A stretch of 37,872 nucleotides of DNA from CAZUAQ01 sp964618455 (GTDB lineage Bacteria; Planctomycetota; Phycisphaerae; UBA1845; PWPN01), in the NCBI GenBank assembly GCA_964618455.1, contig CAZUAQ010000051.1, positions 1-37,872 on the forward strand. Direction: 5' to 3'. Below the pieces are notes generated by a model, which saw only the letters and a list, made by a program, of their open reading frames with translations, did no database searches and was not told the origin of the DNA. A program made the translations under genes and the position numbers. Of the stretch, positions 23,536 to 31,839 are shown one piece after another. The number at the start of each line of letters is the position of its first letter. Within the stretch, counting starts at the first letter, position 1.

Positions 23536-24192
23536 ATGGGTTGGCAGGCACTGGATCGATTGACACCGTCGCATGATGACGGGGATGAGCCGCTTCTGAG
23601 TGAGGCGGTGAAGGAGAAGATTCGCGCGTTCTTCCCAAGGTACCCAACCAAACGGGCGGCGTTGCTGCCGGCGCTGCACATCGTGCAGGAGACGTACGGA
23701 TACATCAGCCACCGGGCGATGCGCGACGTGGCGGAACTGCTTGAGATCGCTCCGGCGGCGGTGCTGGATACGCTGAGCTTTTACAACCACTTCTGGACGC
23801 ATCCGCGCGGGAAGAAGGTGATCGTGTCGTGCCGGAGCCTGGCGTGCGAGGTGATGGGGGCGAAGGAGTTGAACGAGACGATCGCGAAGGAACTGGGTGT
23901 CGGCGAGCACGGGACGACGGAGGACGGTTCGTACAGCTTTGTAACGGAAGAATGCCTCGGCGCGTGCGATCATGCGCCGTGCCTGCTGGTGAACGAGAAG
24001 CTGCACAAGTGTGTGCAGGCGAAGGATGTGAAGAAGCTGCTGGCGGACGCGGAGAACGACAAGATCAGCATGGAGCGTAGCGATCTGTACGACGGCGTCG
24101 AGGTGGCGGAGGATGAGAAGGAAGACGATGTCGACGTCGAAGGCGTGATCGAGAGTACGTCGGACGTGGATGAGATGAAGAGCAGTGATTAG
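23536..24192 (+). CDS. nuoE: NADH-quinone oxidoreductase subunit E
   Basis: A 218-residue NuoE (24-kDa subunit) that carries the N1a [2Fe-2S] cluster near the FMN site. The helical N-terminal part (YPTKRAALLPALHIVQETYGYIS, AMRDVAELLEIAPAAVLDTLSFYNHF) is followed by the thioredoxin-like domain with ligand pairs C-RSLA-C and C-LGA-C (in SCRSLACEVMG and EECLGACDHAP). A very acidic tail of about 40 residues (from about 178, EVAEDEKEDDVDVEGVIE) is absent from typical NuoE and looks disordered. Heptad repeats flank the gene on both sides. Confidence 0.96.
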   Translation: MGWQALDRLTPSHDDGDEPLLSEAVKEKIRAFFPRYPTKRAALLPALHIVQETYGYISHRAMRDVAELLEIAPAAVLDTLSFYNHFWTHPRGKKVIVSCRSLACEVMGAKELNETIAKELGVGEHGTTEDGSYSFVTEECLGACDHAPCLLVNEKLHKCVQAKDVKKLLADAENDKISMERSDLYDGVEVAEDEKEDDVDVEGVIESTSDVDEMKSSD

Positions 24193-24212
24193 TGGATAGT
24201 GGATGGTGGATG
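24192..24212 (+). repeat. GTGGATA-type heptad repeats after nuoE
   Basis: GTGGATA followed by two GTGGATG units, starting at the last base of the nuoE stop codon. Same family as the repeats at 23479-23506. Confidence 0.8.
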
Positions 24213-24241
24213 GCGAGAGCCATCTTTGTTGAGAATCGTTG

Positions 24242-25591
24242 ATGGCTGCGTTTGAACCGGTACTGTTGAAGCATGTGGGCGTCGAGAACTCCGCGTCGCT
24301 GGAAGTCTACCGTCAGGACGGTGGGTATGAGGCGGCGCGGCAGGCGTTGACGCAGCGCACGCCGGACGAGGTGGTCGAGGAGGTCAAGAAGGCGAATCTT
24401 CGCGGGCGCGGCGGCGCGGGTTTCCCGGCGGGGGTGAAGTGGGGGTTCCTGCCGAAGGAGCGGGACGTCACCTTCCTGTGCGTGAACTTCGACGAGTCCG
24501 AGCCGGGGACGTTCAACAATCGCTACCTCTGCGAGCACGACCCGCACATGCTGCTGGAAGGGATTCTCATCTCGGGGTTCGCGACGCAGGCGACGACGGC
24601 GTACATTTACATCCGCGGCGAATACTGCGAGTTGTACCACATTCTGCAGAAGGCGGTCGACGAGGCGTACGCGGCGGGGTTGTTCGGCAAGGACATCTTC
24701 GGGTCGGGCTACGCGCTGGACTGTTACATTCACCGCGGTGCGGGGGCGTACGTGTGTGGTGAAGAGACAGGACTGATCGAATCGCTGGAAGGCAAGCGGG
24801 GCTGGCCGCGGATCAAGCCGCCGTTCCCCGCCGTGGAGGGCGCGTTCGGCAAGCCGACGGTGGTGAACAACGTCGAGACACTGGCGTGCCTGCCGCACAT
24901 CATGGAACGCGGCGCGGACTGGTTTCTATCGATCGGCACGGAAGGCAGCGCGGGGCCGAAACTGTACACCATTGCCGGACCGGTGAATCGACCGGGGTGC
25001 TACGAGGCGCCGCTCGGACTGACCTGTCGCGAACTGGTGTACGGCGACGATTACGGTCAGGGCATGGTGGACGGCAAGACGCTGAAGGGCGTGATCCCCG
25101 GCGGGCTGTCGATGGGCATCCTGACCGCCGACGAGATGGACTGCAAGCTTGATTTCGATGACGTGCGCAAGTACGGGCTGCTGGGGCTCGGGACGGCCGG
25201 GGCGATCGTCATCAGTGAAGATATCGATATCCGGCAGGTGCTGATGAATACCGCGCGGTTCTACGCGGTCGAATCGTGCGGGCAATGCACGCAGTGCCGG
25301 GAAGGTACGGGCTGGATGTACAAGATGGCGGCGCGGATCGCCGCCGGCGCGGGGCGCAGCGCCGACCTCGACATCATTCTCGAGTTGACGCACAACATGG
25401 GCATGATGCCGGGCATGAGCATCTGCGGGCTGCCGGACGGCGCGGTGTACCCGATCCGCACGATCATTGAGAAGTATCGCGACGAGTTCGAAGGGTACAT
25501 CCGCCGGCAGGAGCCGGGCTACGTGGAAGAGGTGATTCGGAAGCTGAATCCCTCGGCATACACGCTGCCGGTGCTGGGCCAGGCCGGATGA
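24242..25591 (+). CDS. nuoF: NADH-quinone oxidoreductase subunit F
   Basis: A 449-residue NuoF (51-kDa subunit), the NADH-oxidising flavoprotein. The NADH-binding glycine motif GRGGAGFPAGVKWGF lies near residue 58, followed by FMN-site sequences NFDESEPGTFNNR and HRGAGAYVCGEETGLIESLEGKRGWPR. The N3 [4Fe-4S] ligands appear as CGQCTQCREGTGW plus a downstream cysteine in MSICGLPDGAV. The ATG at 24242 is preferred to the TTG codon immediately before it. Together with NuoE and NuoG it forms the electron-input module. Confidence 0.97.
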   Translation: MAAFEPVLLKHVGVENSASLEVYRQDGGYEAARQALTQRTPDEVVEEVKKANLRGRGGAGFPAGVKWGFLPKERDVTFLCVNFDESEPGTFNNRYLCEHDPHMLLEGILISGFATQATTAYIYIRGEYCELYHILQKAVDEAYAAGLFGKDIFGSGYALDCYIHRGAGAYVCGEETGLIESLEGKRGWPRIKPPFPAVEGAFGKPTVVNNVETLACLPHIMERGADWFLSIGTEGSAGPKLYTIAGPVNRPGCYEAPLGLTCRELVYGDDYGQGMVDGKTLKGVIPGGLSMGILTADEMDCKLDFDDVRKYGLLGLGTAGAIVISEDIDIRQVLMNTARFYAVESCGQCTQCREGTGWMYKMAARIAAGAGRSADLDIILELTHNMGMMPGMSICGLPDGAVYPIRTIIEKYRDEFEGYIRRQEPGYVEEVIRKLNPSAYTLPVLGQAG

Positions 25592-25674
25592 CTTTGGAAA
25601 CGACGAAGGCCGGGATCCGAACGACGAATTGGGTATTGCCGTAGAGCGGTTTCACGCGGGCGACTGGGATACGT

Positions 25675-27300
25675 ATGGCGACGATCATCATCGACGGTCA
25701 GGAATACGAAACGCGGGAGGGCATCCCGGTGCTGCAGGCGGCATTGGAGCACGGCTTCGACGTGCCGCACTACTGCTATCACCCGGGGCTGCGCGTGGTG
25801 GCGTCGTGCCGGCTGTGCCTGATGGAAATGAAGATGCCCCATCCGAAGACGAAAGAGATGGGTTGGGCGCCGAAGCTGTTCCCGAGTTGCCAGACGCCGG
25901 TGCGCGACGGCATGGAGGTCCGGTTCGATTCCGAATCGGTGAAGAACAACCAGGAACACGTGATGGAGTACTACCTGGTGAATCACCCGCTGGATTGTCC
26001 GGTGTGTGACAAGGCCGGGGAGTGCTACCTGCAGGATTACACGTTCGAGTTCGGCAAGCCGACTTCACGCGCCGTCGACGCCAAGATCAAGAATCCGAAG
26101 AAGGACATCGGCCCGCGCACGCTGCTCTACATGGATCGCTGCGTCCTTTGCTCGCGGTGTGTGCGATTCACGGAAGAGATCTCTGGGACGAACGAACTGG
26201 CCCTGGTCAATCGGGGCAACCGGTCGGAGATCGACGTCTTTCCCGGTCAGCCACTGGATAACAAGCTGCAGGGCAACGTGGTGGACATCTGCCCGGTCGG
26301 CTGCCTGCTGGACAAGGATTTTCTGCATCAGCAGCGCGTCTGGTACCTCAAGGGCGGCGAATCGATCTGCCGGGGCTGCAGCACGGGCTGCGCGATCCGC
26401 GTGGATGTGAACAAGGGCCGCGTGTGGCGGCTGAAGCCGAGGTACAACCCGGGGGTGAACGACTGGTGGATCTGCGACGAAGGCCGCTTCGGCTGGAAGT
26501 TCATCGAAGATCTGGATCGAATCACGGCACCACTGGTGCGCCGGGGCTCGTCGATGCAGCCGACGAACTGGGAATCGATTCCCGAACTGCTGCGCCAGCG
26601 GCTGGAGAGCGTGATCGCCAAGTACGATGACACCGCCGTGGCGGTTCAGCTCTCGCCCGAGATGTCGTGCGAAGGGGCCTGGATGCTGGCGTCGTTCATT
26701 CGAGGTCTCGCGCCGAACGCGACGCTGGTGCTCGGCGACGTGCATACCGTCGGCGAGGACGAGAACTATCCGGTCGGCTGTTCCGCCGAGGACGCGAAGT
26801 TCACGATTCGTGCGGAAAAGCATCCCAATCGCCGGGGCGTCGAGACGATCCTCGAGGCGTTGGGCGGCCCGACCTGTTCGCGTGAAGAACTCTGGGAGCG
26901 CATGGGCAAGTCCGAGTTCCAGGTGGTGTGGATCACCGGCGGTTATCCGGACAGCTCGTGGGTGAGCGAGGCATTGAAGAAGGCGGCGGCGCAGCCGAAC
27001 CTGCTGATCGTGCAGGATCTGCTGGCCGGGGACCTGATGGAGGAGGCGGAGATCGTCCTGCCGTTCTGCGCGTGGGTGGAGCGCGAGGGCAGCTTCATGA
27101 ATCACGCGGGACTGATTCAACCGTTCACCCGGGCGATCGACCCTCCGGAGAACGCGATGCGCGACGAGCAGTATCTGTACGCGTTGTCCGGGCACGAGGG
27201 GTTATACGATCCCGACGCCGTCCGCCGCGAGATGGCGGAGAAGATTCCCGCGTTCAACAAACTGCACGTGCCTCCGCCGAAGCCGGAGCACCAGCACTGA
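25675..27300 (+). CDS. nuoG: NADH-quinone oxidoreductase subunit G, short form
   Basis: A 541-residue NuoG (75-kDa subunit). The N terminus is a ferredoxin-like [2Fe-2S] domain (HYCYHPGLRVVASCRLCLMEM), followed by the His/Cys-ligated cluster region (NHPLDCPVCDKAGECYLQDY), the CVLCSRCVRFTEEI and DICPVGCLLDKDF [4Fe-4S] ligands, and the start of the molybdopterin-oxidoreductase-like domain (RGCSTGCAIRVDVNKGRVWRLKPRYNPGVNDWWICDEGRF). It is much shorter than E. coli NuoG (about 900 residues); the large Mo-bis-PGD-like part is reduced, though sequence resembling its end (QDLLAGDLMEEAEIVLPFCAWVEREGSFMNHAG) is kept. Reduced forms occur in other phyla. Confidence 0.95.
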   Translation: MATIIIDGQEYETREGIPVLQAALEHGFDVPHYCYHPGLRVVASCRLCLMEMKMPHPKTKEMGWAPKLFPSCQTPVRDGMEVRFDSESVKNNQEHVMEYYLVNHPLDCPVCDKAGECYLQDYTFEFGKPTSRAVDAKIKNPKKDIGPRTLLYMDRCVLCSRCVRFTEEISGTNELALVNRGNRSEIDVFPGQPLDNKLQGNVVDICPVGCLLDKDFLHQQRVWYLKGGESICRGCSTGCAIRVDVNKGRVWRLKPRYNPGVNDWWICDEGRFGWKFIEDLDRITAPLVRRGSSMQPTNWESIPELLRQRLESVIAKYDDTAVAVQLSPEMSCEGAWMLASFIRGLAPNATLVLGDVHTVGEDENYPVGCSAEDAKFTIRAEKHPNRRGVETILEALGGPTCSREELWERMGKSEFQVVWITGGYPDSSWVSEALKKAAAQPNLLIVQDLLAGDLMEEAEIVLPFCAWVEREGSFMNHAGLIQPFTRAIDPPENAMRDEQYLYALSGHEGLYDPDAVRREMAEKIPAFNKLHVPPPKPEHQH

Positions 27301-27372
27301 CGTGAATCGACAACGCGGCGTGGTGCCGTCCGAGTGGTCGGACGGGTATGACCGGCCGGTAACGAGAATTGC

Positions 27373-28584
27373 ATGATCGAGTTTTTCCAATCCCAGTTCG
27401 GCTTCAGCCTCGTGCTGATGGTGACCCTGATCAACGTGTTCATGGGCGCGGTGGCGTACTGCATTCTGCTGGAGCGGAAGGTGGCGGCATGGGTCCAGGA
27501 TCGCGTGGGGCCGAACCGCGTGGGGCCGAAGGGCTTGCTCCAGCCGATCGCCGACGGCGTGAAGTTTCTGCTCAAGGAAGAGTTCATCGCCGCGCACGTG
27601 GACCGGGTGATTTTCGTCGTCGCGCCGGGCATCGCCTTCATCATCGCGATGATCGCCTTCGCGGTGATTCCGTGGGGTGGGACGGTGGACCTCGGCGGTG
27701 GCGAGCTGCTGGTGCAGGTGGCCAGCGTGGATGTGGGCCTGCTTTACATATTGGCGGTGGGCTCGCTGGGTGTGTACGGCGTGGTGCTCGGCGGTTGGGC
27801 GAGCAACAACAAGTATTCATTCTACGGTGGCATGCGTGCGGCGGCCCAGATGCTGAGCTACGAGATTCCGATGGGGCTGGTGATCCTGGTGGTGGTGATG
27901 ACCACGGGCCACCTGCGTCTCGAGTCGATCGTCAATGCGCAGATTGATCCGGCGGCGGGAGGCGTGTGGAACGTGCTGCTCCATCCGGCGGCGTTTCTGA
28001 TCCTGGTGGTGACCGCCTTCGCGGAGACGAACCGGGCGCCGTTCGATCTGGCCGAAGCGGAGCAGGAACTGATCGGCGGGTACCAGACCGAGTACAGCTC
28101 GATGAAGATGGCGTTGTTCTACCTGGGCGAATACCTGCACATGATCACGGTGAGCGCGTTCATGGCGGTGCTGTTCCTCGGGGGTTGGGAATTGTTTCCG
28201 TTCAGCGACCGGCTGGGCTGGTCCTGGATCCACTGGCTGAATCACGATACCGGTTTCCTGGCGATGCTGCTTCGGATCGGCGTGATGTTCGGCAAGGTGG
28301 GGGCGTTCATCTTCCTCTTCATGATGGTTCGATGGACATTGCCGCGTTTCCGTTTCGACCAGTTGATGCGGCTGGCGTGGCTGGGCCTGGTGCCGATGAG
28401 CATGACGCTGACGGTTCTGGTGGCGGTGCTGGTGTACGCCGGGATGCCGCAGTCGATCCTGGCGCCGATCGGGAACGTGCTGATCGTGGGCGGCGGGTTG
28501 GCGTACATGCTGCTGCAGAAGCCTCAGATCACGGGTCGCCAGCCGTCGATGCCGCCGGTGGCGGGTTGGTCGACATCGCAGTAG
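27373..28584 (+). CDS. nuoH: NADH-quinone oxidoreductase subunit H
   Basis: A 403-residue NuoH (ND1), the membrane subunit that joins the two arms of complex I and lines the quinone tunnel. Signature blocks are ERKVAAWVQDRVGPNRVGPKGLLQPIADGVKFLLKE, YGGMRAAAQMLSYEIPMGL, and FAETNRAPFDLAEAEQELIGGYQTEYSSMKMALFYLGEY, all highly conserved. Eight hydrophobic segments fit the family. The 70-base spacer after nuoG holds nothing notable. It is followed, unusually, by a GH10 gene rather than nuoI. Confidence 0.97.
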   Translation: MIEFFQSQFGFSLVLMVTLINVFMGAVAYCILLERKVAAWVQDRVGPNRVGPKGLLQPIADGVKFLLKEEFIAAHVDRVIFVVAPGIAFIIAMIAFAVIPWGGTVDLGGGELLVQVASVDVGLLYILAVGSLGVYGVVLGGWASNNKYSFYGGMRAAAQMLSYEIPMGLVILVVVMTTGHLRLESIVNAQIDPAAGGVWNVLLHPAAFLILVVTAFAETNRAPFDLAEAEQELIGGYQTEYSSMKMALFYLGEYLHMITVSAFMAVLFLGGWELFPFSDRLGWSWIHWLNHDTGFLAMLLRIGVMFGKVGAFIFLFMMVRWTLPRFRFDQLMRLAWLGLVPMSMTLTVLVAVLVYAGMPQSILAPIGNVLIVGGGLAYMLLQKPQITGRQPSMPPVAGWSTSQ

Positions 28585-28614
28585 CGAAGTGCGTGTTGGG
28601 AGGAAACGAGCGTG

Positions 28615-29940
28615 ATGATACCGGCCGCGCTGGCCATGCTGTTCGCACTGATGCCGGGCGTCGCTCTGAATGAGCAGGCGATCCTGGACGGAGCGAATGC
28701 GCGGATTGCCCGGTATCGCACGGGAGAGGCGGAGATACGGCTCGTCGACGCGGAAGGCCGGCCGATGCCTGAAGGTCTGGAGGTGCGCATTGAGCAAACG
28801 CGTCATGCGTTTCTCTTCGGTTCGAACATCTTCAAGTTCGGCCGGTGCCGGACGCCGGAGGACAATGCCGCTTACGCGGAGCACTTTGATGCGTTGATGA
28901 ATTACGCCACGCTGCCGTTCTACTGGTGGGGCTATGAACGGGAGGCGGGGAAGCCGACGCACGATCGGACCCGCGAGATTCTGGCATGGTGCGAGGAGCA
29001 CAGGGTCACACCCAAGGGGCATCCGCTGGTATGGAACTGGCGCGATCCGCGATGGCTGCCGGAGGATCTCGATCGGGTCTACGCGCTGCAGCTCGATCGC
29101 ATCATGCGCGAGATGAAAACGTTCGCGGATGACCTGCGGATCTGGGATGTGGTGAATGAAGCGTCGCATCCGTTTCGGCCGGATCCTGTGCAGGCGTCGC
29201 CGAGGTTGTCGGCGCTGATTCGACGTGAGGGTGTTCGTTCGTTCGTGAGGACGTGCTTCGAGCAGGCCCGGGAGGCGAATCCAGAGGCCGTCCTGCTGAT
29301 CAACGATTATGAGATTGGTTACGGCTACATCGACCGGGTGCTGACCGAACTCGTGGATGAACAGGGTCGTCCGCTGTACGACGTGATCGGCATTCAATCG
29401 CACATGCATGGCGGCGTCTGGCCGGTGAAGACGATGTGGGAGGCGTGCGAGCGGTTCAGCCGGTTCGGCGTGCCGATCCACTTCACGGAGACGACGCTCG
29501 TTTCGGGCGAGTTGATTGGATGGGGCGAAGAGGCGCGGAAGAAAGAAAAAAACCCGGACTGGCAATGGAGCAGTACGCCGGAAGGCGAGCAACGCCAGGC
29601 GGAGGACGTAACACGGTTCTATACGGTCCTGTTCAGTCACCCTTCGGTCGAGGCGATCACGTGGTGGGATTTCACGGATCAGGGATCGTGGCGGCGGGCA
29701 CCGTCGGGTTTTCTCCGGGAAGACATGACGCCCAAGCCCGCCTACCATGCCTTACGGTCGCTGATCCGCGAGACATGGTGGACGCGGACGCGAGCGGAAG
29801 TTCGATCCGACGGATGCGCCGCGTTTCGCGGATTCTACGGTGACTACCGTGTGACGGTGGAACACGACGGGAAGACGCTGACGGGCGAATTTGTACATAC
29901 GAAAGATGCCGGCGCCTCGAAGGAGGTGCGATTGCAATGA
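28615..29940 (+). CDS. GH10 family glycosidase (xylanase-like) inside the nuo operon
   Basis: A 441-residue protein with a short Sec-type signal (IPAALAMLFALMPGVA) and a GH10 catalytic barrel. The acid/base glutamate is in IWDVVNEASHP (E182 from this start) and the nucleophile in PIHFTETTLVS (E292). Other family hallmarks are KGHPLVWNW, SHMHGGVW and EAITWWDFTDQGSW. GH10 enzymes are mostly endo-1,4-beta-xylanases. An N-terminal region (ARYRTGEAEIRLVDAEGRPMPEGLEVRIEQTRHAFLFGSN) matches the form common in divergent bacterial GH10 proteins. GGGAGGAAA precedes the start; a GTG lies one codon upstream. The TGA overlaps the nuoI ATG as ATGA, so it is translationally coupled to complex I although its function appears unrelated. 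Confidence 0.88.
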   Translation: MIPAALAMLFALMPGVALNEQAILDGANARIARYRTGEAEIRLVDAEGRPMPEGLEVRIEQTRHAFLFGSNIFKFGRCRTPEDNAAYAEHFDALMNYATLPFYWWGYEREAGKPTHDRTREILAWCEEHRVTPKGHPLVWNWRDPRWLPEDLDRVYALQLDRIMREMKTFADDLRIWDVVNEASHPFRPDPVQASPRLSALIRREGVRSFVRTCFEQAREANPEAVLLINDYEIGYGYIDRVLTELVDEQGRPLYDVIGIQSHMHGGVWPVKTMWEACERFSRFGVPIHFTETTLVSGELIGWGEEARKKEKNPDWQWSSTPEGEQRQAEDVTRFYTVLFSHPSVEAITWWDFTDQGSWRRAPSGFLREDMTPKPAYHALRSLIRETWWTRTRAEVRSDGCAAFRGFYGDYRVTVEHDGKTLTGEFVHTKDAGASKEVRLQ

Positions 29941-30497
29941 TTAAAGACGAAGATGTCATACTGATCAGTGAGCCGGAACTGACGGCGGCGGACAAGCTCT
30001 ACCTGCCGCAGATCGTGATGGGTCTGAAAACGACCTTCCGGCACATGTTCAAGAAGAAGATCACGGTGCAGTATCCCGAGCAGCGCCGTGAGATGCGCGA
30101 AGAGATTTACCGGGGCGTGCATCGGCTGAATCGTGACGAGGACGGGCGCGTGGCGTGCGTGGCGTGTTTCATGTGCGAGACCGCCTGCCCGGCGCACTGC
30201 ATCCACATCGTCGGTGAGCCGTCGCCCTGGCCGGATCGCGAAAAATACCCGGTCCAGTTCGATATCGACCAGCTCCGATGCATTTACTGCGGGATGTGTG
30301 AGCTGGCGTGCCCGGTGGATGCCATCGAGCTGACGCCGGAGTACTCGCTGGTCGGCCACACGCGCGAGGAGATGATCTACGACAAGGAGAAACTCCTCGA
30401 GGTCTTCGACAAGACACGGGAGATCAAGCCACGTAAGAATCCGCCGATCACCGGGTATACGGGGACAGGCGGGGTGGTTCCTCCGAGTGACGAGTAA
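29937..30497 (+). CDS. nuoI: NADH-quinone oxidoreductase subunit I
   Basis: A 186-residue NuoI (23-kDa subunit) carrying clusters N6a and N6b. The two [4Fe-4S] motifs are CVACFMCETACP and CIYCGMCELACP, each CxxCxxCxxxCP. The N-terminal part (GLKTTFRHMFKKKITVQYPE) is the usual amphipathic membrane-contact region. It starts inside the last codons of the GH10 gene, with an AAGGAGGTG ribosome-binding site located in that gene. Confidence 0.97.
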   Translation: MIKDEDVILISEPELTAADKLYLPQIVMGLKTTFRHMFKKKITVQYPEQRREMREEIYRGVHRLNRDEDGRVACVACFMCETACPAHCIHIVGEPSPWPDREKYPVQFDIDQLRCIYCGMCELACPVDAIELTPEYSLVGHTREEMIYDKEKLLEVFDKTREIKPRKNPPITGYTGTGGVVPPSDE

Positions 30498-30584
30498 GCA
30501 CACGGGACGGAAAGGGACGGGCGACACACGGTCGCTCGCAGGGTGGCCGCAAGGCCGGAACGTTGAAACGCGGGACGTGAGATC

Positions 30585-31472
30585 GTGAATCTCGAAGGAT
30601 TCGGTTTATACCTGTTGTACGGCATCATTGCCGCCGGTGGCGTGGCCATGTCGCTGATCATGCCGCGCCGGTTGCACAAACCGCGCCCGTTCGTGCTGGT
30701 CGGGGGTGTGCTCGGGGCGGCCACAACAGGCGGGATCGCGTTCTACTGGACGGGATGGATCGGTGCCGGATTCGAAGGTCGTGGCTTCGTGATCGCCTTC
30801 GGACTTGTGGCGGTGCTGGCATCCTCGCTGCTGATTACGAGTCGTCGGCCGGTGTACAGTGTGCTTTATTTTCTGCTGGTCATGATGTCCGTGACCGGCT
30901 TGTGCATTCTCGGCGCGGCGGAATTTCTCGGCATCGCCCTGGTCATCGTCTACGGCGGCGCGATCCTGGTGACCTACCTTTTCGTGATCATGCTGGCACA
31001 GCAGAACGGACTTTCGCTGTACGACAGCACGGCCCGGGAGCCATTGGCGGCGGTCGTCGTCGGGTTTCTGCTGGTGGCTGCCACGACGCAGGCGATGATT
31101 CACCAGGATCCCATCGCGACGCATGCACGCGAGTGGGTCGAGTCCTCACAGCCGCGGCTGCCGTTCCGGCACCGGTTGACGAGTGCGCAGGGGGAGACGT
31201 CAAAGGCTGAGGAATCGCCACAGGATGAAGCGCCGAATCCCAGTGCGATGAACGGGGAGATCGGCAACGTGCGTTCGGTGGGATGGACGCTGATGAATCA
31301 TTACGTGGTGGCCATGGAGGTGGCGGGGTTGCTGCTGCTGGTCGCCATGGCCGGGGCGATCCTGATCGCGCGGAAACGTATCGCTCCCGAGGATCTGACG
31401 CCGGAAGAGAAGGCACTCCAGCAGGCGGACGTGGACATTCGCAAACGAGGCCGGGAGGCCAAGCCGTTCTGA
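30585..31472 (+). CDS. nuoJ: NADH-quinone oxidoreductase subunit J, extended
   Basis: A 295-residue NuoJ (ND6), a membrane subunit of the proton-pumping arm. The conserved segment AEFLGIALVIVYGGAILVTYLFVIMLAQ contains the pi-bulge helix. A hydrophilic insert of about 45 residues (about 182-227, rich in Glu, Ser and Pro) separates the fourth helix from the last (VAMEVAGLLLLVAMAGAILIARK), which makes it longer than E. coli NuoJ (184 residues). Three more N-terminal hydrophobic segments precede the core, of which the first two look like extra. The start is GTG with a weak ribosome-binding site. Confidence 0.92.
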   Translation: MNLEGFGLYLLYGIIAAGGVAMSLIMPRRLHKPRPFVLVGGVLGAATTGGIAFYWTGWIGAGFEGRGFVIAFGLVAVLASSLLITSRRPVYSVLYFLLVMMSVTGLCILGAAEFLGIALVIVYGGAILVTYLFVIMLAQQNGLSLYDSTAREPLAAVVVGFLLVAATTQAMIHQDPIATHAREWVESSQPRLPFRHRLTSAQGETSKAEESPQDEAPNPSAMNGEIGNVRSVGWTLMNHYVVAMEVAGLLLLVAMAGAILIARKRIAPEDLTPEEKALQQADVDIRKRGREAKPF

Positions 31473-31526
31473 ACCGGCGGGTTGAATCGTGGACTTGTCC
31501 ATCGACGTGAGAGACGAAAGAGCAGA

Positions 31527-31829
31527 ATGGGACTGACGCACACATACGTGATGATCGGGGCGTTGCTCTTCAGCGCCGGGCTGATCGGCTTTCTGTCGCG
31601 GCGGAACCTGGTCGTGATGTTTCTGTCGACGGAAGTGATGTTCCAGGGCGTGATCGTGAACCTGGTCGGCTTCGGGATTTTTCACCAGCAACTGAGCGGG
31701 CAGACGTTCGCGCTGTTTCTGCTGGTGATCGCGGCGGTCGAGGCGGGGCTGGCGCTGGGATTGATCGTGTTGCTCTACCGGCGGAAGGGAACGCTGGACG
31801 CCGAAGCGTGGAATTCGCTCCGCGGCTAA
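31527..31829 (+). CDS. nuoK: NADH-quinone oxidoreductase subunit K
   Basis: A 100-residue NuoK (ND4L), with three membrane helices and the usual length. It reads MGLTHTYVMIGALLFSAGL at the start, then LVVMFLSTEVMFQGVIVNLVGF with the conserved membrane glutamate used in proton transfer, and LFLLVIAAVEAGLALGLIVLLYRR with the second. The ATG at 31527 gives the family length; an in-frame start at 31482 would add 15 basic residues and is less likely. Confidence 0.96.
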   Translation: MGLTHTYVMIGALLFSAGLIGFLSRRNLVVMFLSTEVMFQGVIVNLVGFGIFHQQLSGQTFALFLLVIAAVEAGLALGLIVLLYRRKGTLDAEAWNSLRG

Positions 31830-31839
31830 GGGATCGAGG

